DNA of 14,581 nucleotides from Verrucomicrobiota bacterium (GTDB lineage: Bacteria > Verrucomicrobiota > Kiritimatiellia > CAIQIC01 > Lenti-01): NCBI GenBank assembly GCA_003451935.1, contig DMJA01000120.1:1-14581 (forward strand). Reading direction: 5' to 3'. The first letter of the stretch is position 1, and every line of letters begins with the position of its first letter. Shown here piece by piece: positions 1 to 6,242 of this stretch. Position numbers and translations under genes: made by a program. The notes beneath the pieces were generated by a model. That model was not told where the DNA came from. It made no database searches and worked only from the letters and a program-made list of their open reading frames with translations.

Positions 1-207
1 GCGCGGCCCGGCCGCCCCCCCGCCCTGCGCATCGTGCTGGGCGAAGGCCGCAACCGCCACATCCGGCGCATGCTTGAAGTCCTTGGCCTGCGCGTGAAAC
101 GCCTTCGCCGCATCCGCATCGGCACCCTCACGGAAGCCGACCTGCGCGGCAAGCCCCTGCGCGAACTTTCCCCCGCCGAACTCGCCCGCCTGGATTCCGG
201 ACGCTGA
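1..207 (+). CDS. RsuA/RluB-family 16S/23S rRNA pseudouridine synthase, C-terminal part
   Basis: Only the last 68 codons are present; the gene starts before the window. The reading frame from base 1 ends at TGA 205-207. It contains LGEGRNRHIRRMLEVLGLRV followed by RLRRIRIGTL and then KPLRELSPAEL. This matches the conserved C-terminal block of the RsuA/RluB/RluE/RluF family (EGRNRQIRRM...V.RL.R..IG...L..G..R.L), enzymes that isomerise specific uridines in ribosomal RNA. The catalytic Asp lies further N-terminal and is outside the window, so target specificity (small or large subunit) cannot be told. The stop lies 3 bp from the stop of the convergent tsaC gene, with no terminator hairpin between them. 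Confidence 0.85.
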   Translation, partial: ARPGRPPALRIVLGEGRNRHIRRMLEVLGLRVKRLRRIRIGTLTEADLRGKPLRELSPAELARLDSGR

Positions 208-210
208 GCC

Positions 211-840
211 TTACCCCTTGACGGGGCATCCCGCGGCCTTGGCGATGGCCTCGCCGGAAAGAACGCCGGCCCGCAGGATTTCCACCCCTTCGGGCCCGAC
301 CTTCACGACCGTGCTGGGCACGCCCCCCGCCACCGGTCCCGCATCCAGCGCCAGCGACACGTGCGGCGCCAGCGCCGCCCATGCCTCCTGGGCCGTTGGC
401 GCCGGCGGTTCGCCGCTGCGGTTCGCGCTCGTCACGGCCGGCACCACCCCCCGGAGTTCCCGCAGCCACGCCAGCGCCACGGGATGGTCCGGCACGCGGA
501 ATCCATTCCAGCCCCCGGTTGCGGTTTCCAGCACCATCGTCAGCGGCCCCGGCCAGAAGGCCGCCGCCAGCCGTTCGGCGATTTCGTCCACGCGCACGCC
601 CGCGGCGCGCACGGATCCGATGCCGTCCGCAAAAAGCGCCATGCGCTTGGATTCGTCCCGACCCTTGGCTGCGTAGAGCCGCGCCAGCGCCGCCGGCGAA
701 TCCGCGCGCGCAGCCACGCCATAGACCGTCTCGGTCGGAATCACCACCAATTCCCCCGCGCGCACGGCGTCCGCCGCCCGCCGGATGTTTTCCGCCGTCG
801 CCGGTAAAATCCCCGTTGGCGGCTCAGGGCTGGCCGGCAT
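211..840 (-). CDS. tsaC: Threonylcarbamoyl-AMP synthase (TsaC/Sua5/YrdC family)
   Basis: A cytosolic enzyme that makes threonylcarbamoyl-AMP from threonine, bicarbonate and ATP for the t6A37 modification of ANN-decoding tRNAs. The 209-residue protein has the YrdC fold landmarks in order: IPTETVYGVAA (34-44), the KGR element (59-61), FWPGPLTMVL (95-104), VTSANRSGEP (136-145) and GGVPSTVV (172-179). The length fits the short single-domain type; the extra C-terminal domain of long Sua5 proteins is absent. The ATG at 838-840 lies inside the end of the upstream S41-like gene (17-bp overlap, 824-840), which suggests translational coupling. It is the last gene of the omptin cluster, an unusual place for a normally essential housekeeping gene. 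Confidence 0.93.
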   Translation of the reverse strand: MPASPEPPTGILPATAENIRRAADAVRAGELVVIPTETVYGVAARADSPAALARLYAAKGRDESKRMALFADGIGSVRAAGVRVDEIAERLAAAFWPGPLTMVLETATGGWNGFRVPDHPVALAWLRELRGVVPAVTSANRSGEPPAPTAQEAWAALAPHVSLALDAGPVAGGVPSTVVKVGPEGVEILRAGVLSGEAIAKAAGCPVKG

Positions 841-2125
841 AGCCGAGCGCCTTCAGGCCCAGCAGCACGTCCGTCGCCCGGCGCAGATAGGTGTCGTTCC
901 GGGTGCGGTCGCGCAAGGCCTTGTCTTCCTTCTCCTCGTCGGAGAGCATCTTGCCCTTGCGCAGCACCGGCGCCTCCGGCTCATAGACCGTCTCGTCCAG
1001 CGCCGAATCGGTGATGAGCACATCGGGAACCACGCCGCCCGCGCCCGCATAGACCGCGCCATCCGCCGTCTGGAGCTGGCGCGTGGCCAGCAGCGCGTAG
1101 CGGCCCGTGGACAGCTTGCGGGGTTCGCGGATCAGGGGATCGCCCGCCGTTTCGCGGCCGATGATCATCGCGCCTTTCACGCCGCCGCCCAGCACCGCCG
1201 CCAGCAGTTCCGCCGCGCCGGTCGTCTCCTCGTCCACCAGCACCATCAGCGGCATCCGCGATTCCGGCGCGGCCAGGGCCTTCACGGAGGCGATCTCCTT
1301 GCCTTGGCGGTCCGTCATCGAATACAGCCGCTCGCCTGGAGCCGCGAATCCCGCGGCCACGGCGGGGATCTCCTCCGCCGCCGACCCGTTCGCCCCGCGC
1401 AAATCCAGGATCGCGCCGAACAGGCCGGACGCCTGCCACTTCTCCAGCGCCCCGGCGATCTCCGCGCCCGCGCCGGGGAAGATCCCCGCGGCCCGCATGT
1501 AGCCGATGCCCGCCGGCAACTCCTCCACATCCGTCAACGAAGCCTCCTCGCGACGCACACGCTCGACGGATACCACGCGGCTTTTCGCATCCACCGCGCG
1601 CACGCCGATCTCCAGCACGGCCTCGTCGCCCTCGGACAGCATTCCGCGCACGAATTTCAGGCTCGCGCCGGTCAGCACATTGCGATCCCCCACTTTTTCA
1701 ATGAGTTCGCCCGGCAGGATCCCGGCGACCGCCGCCGGGGAATCCGCCCGCACCGCCGCCACCTTGGGCAAGCCGTCCACGACCGCCACCAGGGTCAGCC
1801 CCATATCCCATTCGCGGGCGGACATCCGCCGCGAACGGGCCGCCAGCCCGGCCTCGTCGAGGAAGACCACCGAAGGCTCGCTGGCGCGGATCAGCGCTTC
1901 CAGCAGCGCCTCCCTCGCCACGCCGTTGGATGGCGCCAGTTGGTTTTCCTCCAGCAGCCGCGCCCCTTCCTCGATGACTCCGCACAAGCCATCGGCCCAA
2001 TCCCCGGCGACGGCGGCAGAGGCCGCCGCATCCGCGGCCTCCGGAACCGCCTGCGCCATCGCATGGACGGCCAACCACATCCCCGCGGCGCACAGTGCCG
2101 CCCCCCTCTTGATTGCCCGTTCCAT
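824..2125 (-). CDS. Exported PDZ/S41 (C-terminal processing peptidase-like) protein lacking the catalytic Ser-Lys dyad
   Basis: 433 residues. An N-terminal signal peptide (basic MERAIKRG, hydrophobic core, likely cleavage near AMA-Q at 24-25) points to the periplasm. A PDZ-like domain lies at about 105-175 (GLPKVAAVRADSPAAVAGI...GELIEKVGD). An S41 tail-specific-protease core follows at about 205-345: IGYM...F, GAILDLRGANGSAAEE, PLMVLVDEETTGAAELLAA and GAMIIGRETAGD. In active CtpA/Prc proteins the corresponding motifs are SASASE, whose middle Ser is the nucleophile, and GxxTFGKG, whose Lys is the base. Aligning the conserved Glu and the GxxTxG stretch puts Gly303 at the Ser and Asp329 at the Lys, so both catalytic residues appear to be missing. 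A scaffold, substrate-binding or regulatory role is inferred. It starts 23 bp downstream of the omptin stop. Confidence 0.82.
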   Translation of the reverse strand: MERAIKRGAALCAAGMWLAVHAMAQAVPEAADAAASAAVAGDWADGLCGVIEEGARLLEENQLAPSNGVAREALLEALIRASEPSVVFLDEAGLAARSRRMSAREWDMGLTLVAVVDGLPKVAAVRADSPAAVAGILPGELIEKVGDRNVLTGASLKFVRGMLSEGDEAVLEIGVRAVDAKSRVVSVERVRREEASLTDVEELPAGIGYMRAAGIFPGAGAEIAGALEKWQASGLFGAILDLRGANGSAAEEIPAVAAGFAAPGERLYSMTDRQGKEIASVKALAAPESRMPLMVLVDEETTGAAELLAAVLGGGVKGAMIIGRETAGDPLIREPRKLSTGRYALLATRQLQTADGAVYAGAGGVVPDVLITDSALDETVYEPEAPVLRKGKMLSDEEKEDKALRDRTRNDTYLRRATDVLLGLKALGYAGQP

Positions 2126-2148
2126 GAAAGGCCTTTCCTCTTGGCGGC

Positions 2149-3117
2149 TTAGAAGTTGACGCCGAGACCCAGCGAAATCGCCGTGTATTCGTTTTCGATG
2201 CCGGCCACGCCCTCGTCCCCGCCGGTCTCGCCCGAGGCGTCGGTCACTTCCATGTCGCCGACAATCAGGTCGATCGCCTGGTAATCCAGCGCGGCCGTGA
2301 GGAACAAGCCCCGGAAGGAACCCTGCGTGAAATCATACCGGGCCTCCAGGCCGAAACCGATCATGTCGCCTTCTTCGAACGTCTCCTTGAAGTGCAACTC
2401 CCGCGCCACATGCTCGTCCCAATCCGTCGCCGACACGAGGGGGCTCCAGGTCAGATGGCCAGAAACCGTAAAGTTGTCCAGCTTCCAATCCGCGCTCGCG
2501 CCCAGATACGGCATCCGGAATTCCTGCTCGTAGTTGATCATGTTGTCCCCGCCCAGGTCCTGCGGCACATAGCCGTATTCGGGATAGAGCAGATAGACGC
2601 CGCGATCCTCCCAGCTCCACCCGTCCTGCTTGTAGCCGGCGAACACCCGAGCCGTCAGGGTCTCCACGCTCACCAGGTCCCACGCCACGTTCAGGTCGAA
2701 AATGTATCCCTCCGTCACATCCACGTCGGACAGCGAATAGTGCGTCCAGTCCGTGCTGCCGGTGTCCAGCCAGTCGTAGTCGTCCATCTCGCCGCCGCTG
2801 CCTTCCGACAGCGCCAGCCACCAGCCACCGTTGACGGTCAGCTTGTCCATCAGGCGGACCGAGCCGTTGGCGCCGCCCATGGCGACGCTCTTCAAATCCC
2901 AGTCCAGACGGCTCAGTTGCCGGCGGCTGCCGTCCGCGGTTTCATAATCGTACACATGCTCCACCGCCTCGCCGTTCAGGATGCCCAGCGACGCCTGCAC
3001 CGCGAACGGCATCGCCGAATCCTCCTTCGGACCCGCAATGGCCCCCGCCTGAAGCGCGGCCCAGCCCGAAACCGGCAACCACATCAACGCCAACAGAACC
3101 AAGATCCGTTTCTTCAT
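2149..3117 (-). CDS. Omptin-family outer-membrane aspartyl/histidine protease (OmpT/Pla-like)
   Basis: 322 residues, close to the roughly 310-320 of enterobacterial omptin precursors. A signal peptide (MKKRILVLLALMWLPVSGWA, cleavage near 20) is followed by a ten-stranded-barrel-like sequence ending in Phe, as expected for BAM-inserted barrels. Omptin landmarks are clear: MDDYDWLD (111-118) matches OmpT MVDQDWMD and carries the Asp pair D113/D115; YEQEFRMPYLG (196-206) matches the KQRFKMPYIG block; TDWDEH (231-236) matches SDNDEH and carries D234/H236; GIENEY...F forms the C-terminus. All four catalytic positions (OmpT D83, D85, D210, H212) are therefore kept. Family members cleave peptides, typically at basic residues, on the cell surface and need lipopolysaccharide. 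The frame stays open far upstream, but the ATG at 3117 fits the signal peptide and has AAGGAAA about 8 bp before it. First gene of the minus cluster. Confidence 0.88.
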   Translation of the reverse strand: MKKRILVLLALMWLPVSGWAALQAGAIAGPKEDSAMPFAVQASLGILNGEAVEHVYDYETADGSRRQLSRLDWDLKSVAMGGANGSVRLMDKLTVNGGWWLALSEGSGGEMDDYDWLDTGSTDWTHYSLSDVDVTEGYIFDLNVAWDLVSVETLTARVFAGYKQDGWSWEDRGVYLLYPEYGYVPQDLGGDNMINYEQEFRMPYLGASADWKLDNFTVSGHLTWSPLVSATDWDEHVARELHFKETFEEGDMIGFGLEARYDFTQGSFRGLFLTAALDYQAIDLIVGDMEVTDASGETGGDEGVAGIENEYTAISLGLGVNF

Positions 3118-3312
3118 CGCCCGTTTTCCTTGTTTGACGGCCCGGCCCCCGCAAGACAGGAGTCCATGCGCCGCATTTATTTTTTTACAGTCTGAACCGA
3201 CGCCCATCCGCGGTAAAGAAGAAAACAGCCGTCGCCTTCTCTTGGGTCGCATCGGCGCGCATTCTTCTTTTTCTTGTCCGCGCGCGCCCCCCGAGGCACA
3301 ATCGCCTTCTAC
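3118..3312. other. Divergent intergenic region between omptin and manA
   Basis: A 195-bp spacer that must hold the promoters for both the minus-strand omptin cluster and the plus-strand manA run. It contains an AT-rich patch at about 3174-3190 (a run of T on the plus strand, A on the minus) and pyrimidine-rich stretches near 3236-3275. No pair of -35/-10 boxes with good spacing was found on either strand, and no hairpin or operator-like palindrome stands out. The omptin ribosome-binding site (AAGGAAA on the minus strand) sits at its left edge. Confidence 0.5.
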
Positions 3313-4311
3313 ATGGACCCGACCCTCCATATGCCCATCCTGCTCCAGCCGGTGTACAAGGAGTACATCTGGGGCGGCGACCGCCTCATCCACGAATTCC
3401 ACCGGCGCCTCAACGCCGGCATCTACGCCGAGGCGTGGGAAATCGCCGACCATCCCGACGGCCAGACCCGCATCATCAACGGCCCCGACGCCGGAGCCAC
3501 CCTTACGGAAGCCATCGGGCGCCGCGGCCAGGAACTGCTGGGCATCGGCCGCGCGGACACCGCCTTTCCCCTCATGGTCAAAATCATCGACGCCCGCGAA
3601 ACCCTTTCGGTCCAGGTCCACCCCGACGACGAGACCGCCGCCCGGTTCGGCGGCGAGGCCAAGAGCGAAATGTGGTACGTCCTCTCCGCCACTCCCGACG
3701 CCCACATCTACTCCGGCTTCCGCCCCGGCGTCACCCCCGCCGATTTCGAGAAGGCACGCGAAGCCGGCACCATTCCTGCGCTGCTCCAGCGATTCCCCGC
3801 GCGCCCCGGCATGGTCTTCAATACCCCCGGCGGACGCGTCCACGCCATCGGCGCCGGCTGCCTTCTGCTCGAAGTGCAGCAGGACGCCAACACCACCTAT
3901 CGGCTCTACGACTGGGACCGCTTCGACAAGGACGGAAATCCCCGCCCTCTCCACCTGGAAAAGGCCCTGCAGGTCGTCAATTGGACGCTCACCGGCAGCC
4001 CCGTCGCCCCCATCCAGCCCGAAATCCCCTACCCCGGCGGCCACACCGTTCGGTTGCTGCTCGACGATCCTCACTTCCACGTCGAGGAATGGACCCTCTC
4101 CGCCCCATGCAAGGTGGAGCACGATTCCCGCAGTTTCCTGATCCTCTTCCCCGTCAACGGAGATGTCCGTATCAAGACCCCCGGCCAACCCGCCATGATC
4201 CTCCAGCACGGCACCACCTGCCTGCTGCCCGCCATCCTCAATTCCTTCGCCCTTCAGCCCGCCATTCCCGGCGGCGACCCCGTCCGCCTTCTCGTCACCC
4301 GCCAGCCATGA
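3313..4311 (+). CDS. manA: Class I mannose-6-phosphate isomerase
   Basis: A zinc enzyme interconverting fructose-6-phosphate and mannose-6-phosphate, feeding GDP-mannose and glycan synthesis or mannose use. With the ATG at 3313 the product is 332 residues, near the roughly 315 of Bacillus ManA-type enzymes. It opens with PVYKEYIWGGDRL (13-25). The metal ligands are visible: VQVHPDD with Q101 and H103, KSEMWYVL with E119, and PGGRVHAIGAG with H177. LEVQQDANTTYRLYDWDR (186-203) is a hallmark of the family. An in-frame ATG at 3331 gives a protein beginning MPILLQPV and is an equally possible start; neither has a well-placed Shine-Dalgarno (a GAGG lies 16 bp before 3313). Its stop overlaps the next gene's start (ATGA, 4308-4311), so the two are probably co-translated. 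Confidence 0.93.
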   Translation: MDPTLHMPILLQPVYKEYIWGGDRLIHEFHRRLNAGIYAEAWEIADHPDGQTRIINGPDAGATLTEAIGRRGQELLGIGRADTAFPLMVKIIDARETLSVQVHPDDETAARFGGEAKSEMWYVLSATPDAHIYSGFRPGVTPADFEKAREAGTIPALLQRFPARPGMVFNTPGGRVHAIGAGCLLLEVQQDANTTYRLYDWDRFDKDGNPRPLHLEKALQVVNWTLTGSPVAPIQPEIPYPGGHTVRLLLDDPHFHVEEWTLSAPCKVEHDSRSFLILFPVNGDVRIKTPGQPAMILQHGTTCLLPAILNSFALQPAIPGGDPVRLLVTRQP

Positions 4312-5213
4312 ACCCCTTCCGATCCGCCGCCCTCGTCGGCCTCGGCGCCATCGGCACCCTCTATGCCGCCAAGATGTCCGCCCGCGACCCCGCCTGCCTT
4401 CGCATCATCGCCGACGCCAAGCGCATTGCGCGCTACAAGGCCGATCCTCCTTCCCTCAATGGCCGCCGCCTCGATTTGAACTACGTCACGCCCGAAAACC
4501 CAGGACTGCCCGCCGACCTCGTCCTCGTCGCCGTCAAATCCACCGCGCTCGCCGACGCCCTCCCCGCCATCGCGCCCTTCCTCGCCGAGCACACGCAAAT
4601 CCTCCCCCTCCTCAACGGCATCACCGCGCAGGACATCCTCGCCGACGCTTTCGGCTGGCCCCGCGTCCTCTACGGATTCGTCTATTGCGACAGCTCCATG
4701 CGCTCTGGGAATGCTGTCGTCCAAAACGGCGTCGCCAAAATTGTTTTTGGCGAGGCCACCAACATCCCCCCCTCCCCCCGCGTGCAGGCCATCTCCGATT
4801 TCTTCGAGCGCCTCGGCATCGAACATCACATCCCCGACGACATGCGCGCCGCCCAGTGGAAAAAGTTCATCCTCAACATCGGCATCAACCAGGCCCAGGC
4901 CATTCTCCGCGCCCCCTGCCGCGAGCTTCAGCAAAACCCCGAAGCCATGCGCCTTGCCCGTACCCTCATGGACGAAGCCGCCGCCGTCGCCACCGCCATC
5001 GGCATCCCCGGGGCCGCCGACGTGCCGGCCTGGGCGGAAACCGTCATCCTCGGTGCCGCGCCCGGCAACAAGACGTCCATGCTCCAGGACGTCGAAGCCG
5101 GACGCGCCCCCGAAGTGGATTTGTTCGCCGAAACCGTCTGCCGCCTCGGCAAAGAACACGGCATCCCCACCCCCGCCAACGACCTCGCCCTGCGGCGGCT
5201 CCGATCCCGGTAG
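4308..5213 (+). CDS. panE: Ketopantoate reductase family protein (PanE/ApbA)
   Basis: 301 residues, the usual length for an NADPH-dependent 2-dehydropantoate 2-reductase, which makes pantoate for coenzyme A synthesis. The N-terminal Rossmann motif is VGLGAIGTLYA (10-20). VAVKSTAL (75-82) and LLNG (101-104) match the conserved substrate/cofactor loop, and QWKKFILNIGINQA (183-196) holds the candidate catalytic Lys and the substrate Asn. SMLQDVEAGRAPEVD (257-271) is the typical C-terminal SSMxxDxExGRxxEID block. Many genomes carry several paralogues, so the exact 2-ketoacid substrate is uncertain and the symbol is provisional. Translation starts at the ATG overlapping the manA stop by 4 bp. A 67-bp gap follows before the small ORF at 5281. 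Confidence 0.85.
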   Translation: MNPFRSAALVGLGAIGTLYAAKMSARDPACLRIIADAKRIARYKADPPSLNGRRLDLNYVTPENPGLPADLVLVAVKSTALADALPAIAPFLAEHTQILPLLNGITAQDILADAFGWPRVLYGFVYCDSSMRSGNAVVQNGVAKIVFGEATNIPPSPRVQAISDFFERLGIEHHIPDDMRAAQWKKFILNIGINQAQAILRAPCRELQQNPEAMRLARTLMDEAAAVATAIGIPGAADVPAWAETVILGAAPGNKTSMLQDVEAGRAPEVDLFAETVCRLGKEHGIPTPANDLALRRLRSR

Positions 5214-5244
5214 CGCCGGCGAGCGTGCCCCGCGCAGGTTCACC

Positions 5245-5273
5245 TTGTTATCCCATCTTTCCTTTGGCATTCT
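5245..5273 (+). promoter_or_regulatory. Weak candidate promoter upstream of the lipopeptide ORF
   Basis: TTGTTA (5245-5250), a 17-bp spacer and CATTCT (5268-5273) loosely resemble sigma70-type boxes (4/6 and 3/6). If used, transcription would begin almost at the ATG at 5281, giving a leaderless message. That would agree with the lack of a Shine-Dalgarno there. The match is weak and could be chance. Confidence 0.2.
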
Positions 5274-5280
5274 GTTTCCC

Positions 5281-5361
5281 ATGAAACGTCTCTCTCAAGC
5301 GGTTTGGACCCTGGCGGCAGCGGCCTGCGCGTTGTTGGCCGCCGGTTGCGGTCCGGTCTGA
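5281..5361 (+). CDS. Tiny 26-residue lipoprotein-like peptide
   Basis: A 27-codon frame (ATG 5281, TGA 5359-5361) encodes a near-perfect lipoprotein signal peptide: basic start MKRLSQ, hydrophobic core VWTLAAAACALLAAG, and lipobox LAAGC, then only GPV. If processed at Cys23, the product would be the four-residue lipidated peptide CGPV. No Shine-Dalgarno precedes it. It ends 5 bp before the ATG of the methyltransferase, which also lacks a Shine-Dalgarno, so coupled translation is plausible. Possible roles are a lipopeptide or modification substrate, a translated leader controlling the downstream genes, or the remnant of a longer lipoprotein. Short frames can arise by chance in GC-rich DNA, but such an ordered signal sequence is less likely to do so. 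Confidence 0.5.
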   Translation: MKRLSQAVWTLAAAACALLAAGCGPV

Positions 5362-5366
5362 CCCCC

Positions 5367-6242
5367 ATGCGCATTCGGCGCTACGCGGATTGCGCCCGGC
5401 TCAACTTGCGCGTCCTGCGCCTGTTCGCCTTGAACCGCTGGGTGCGGCCGAAGGACGTCGCCAACAGCTACGACCGGCTCGCGGCCGACTATGATCGCGC
5501 CTGGCTCGTTCACCTCCAGGACACCACCCGGCATCTCCTCGATTCCCTTCCCGGTGATCTGCCCGCCGGGCCCTTGCTCGATCTCGGGTGCGGCACCGGC
5601 TTCGCGACGCTCCGCCTCGCCGAACGCTTTCCAGACCGCGCCATCGCCGCCTGCGATCTGTCTTCCGGAATGATCGCCGAAGCGCGCCGGCGTCCGGGCG
5701 CAGATGCCGTGGCGTGGCAGGTGGCGGACATCCCGGATTTCCTTTCCGCCCGCCCGACTTCTTCCGCCGCCCTCGCGGTTGCCGCCTGGTCGGCGGGCTA
5801 TGGCGACTTCCGGCGGATCTGCCGCGACGCATATCGCGTCTTGGCCCCCGGCGGCTTCTTTGCCCTCGTCGTCAATCTCGCCGACACCCTGGCCCCCTTG
5901 CGCCGCGCGTTCCGCTATTGCATGCAGGCCCATTCGGCGGATTTGAACCGGCTGGCCCGCTTCCCCTTCCCGCACTCGCCCGGCGCCGTGCGCGGCGACT
6001 TGCTCGGCGCCGGATTTTCCATCGCCCGTTTCGAGGAAGGCGTCTGCCCCATCGAACCCTCCCTCTCTCCCGACGGCCGCCTTCTGCCGTGGCTGCTGAA
6101 CACCGGCACCCTGGCCGGGTTCGATGCCATGCTCCCGCTCGGCCGCCCCGGCCCCTGCGCCGACACCTTCGAGGCGCGGCTTGCCGCCGATCCGGAGCCC
6201 ATCCGCCATCACTACGCCTTGGCCGTGGCGGTGCGCCCATGA
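5367..6242 (+). CDS. Class I SAM-dependent methyltransferase
   Basis: 291 residues with a standard methyltransferase core. VANSYDRLAADYDRAW (31-46) precedes motif I LLDLGCGTGFATLRLA (70-85). The acidic residue of motif II is in AACDLSSGMIAEA (94-106), QVADIPDF (118-125) is the motif III-like loop, and AYRVLAPGGFFALVV (155-169) is the post-core strand. The layout resembles the BioC/UbiE-like Methyltransf_11/25 group; the substrate cannot be told. The frame is open upstream to a TTG at 5304, but the ATG at 5367, just after the lipopeptide stop, leaves the whole core intact and is preferred. Its TGA overlaps the ATG of the radical SAM gene (6239-6242), so the two are very likely made together. 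Confidence 0.85.
   Translation: MRIRRYADCARLNLRVLRLFALNRWVRPKDVANSYDRLAADYDRAWLVHLQDTTRHLLDSLPGDLPAGPLLDLGCGTGFATLRLAERFPDRAIAACDLSSGMIAEARRRPGADAVAWQVADIPDFLSARPTSSAALAVAAWSAGYGDFRRICRDAYRVLAPGGFFALVVNLADTLAPLRRAFRYCMQAHSADLNRLARFPFPHSPGAVRGDLLGAGFSIARFEEGVCPIEPSLSPDGRLLPWLLNTGTLAGFDAMLPLGRPGPCADTFEARLAADPEPIRHHYALAVAVRP

Noticed and set aside
785..2152. Plus-strand 455-codon open frame opposite the S41-like gene
   Set aside because: It is rich in Arg/His/Gln with no family motif, and mirrors the codon bias of the well-supported minus-strand gene; a GC-rich shadow frame.
3118..4209. Upstream continuation of the omptin reading frame antisense to manA
   Set aside because: The extension is low-complexity Gly/Asp/Val-rich shadow of manA, and a signal peptide with ribosome site fixes the true start at 3117.
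4254..5282. Minus-strand 342-codon frame opposite the ketopantoate reductase gene
   Set aside because: Gly/Glu/Val-rich composition without motifs; the plus strand carries clear enzyme motifs over the same DNA.
5304..5366. Longer N-terminus for the methyltransferase from a TTG codon
   Set aside because: It would overlap the lipopeptide frame and add a residue stretch unlike the family; the ATG at 5367 suffices.
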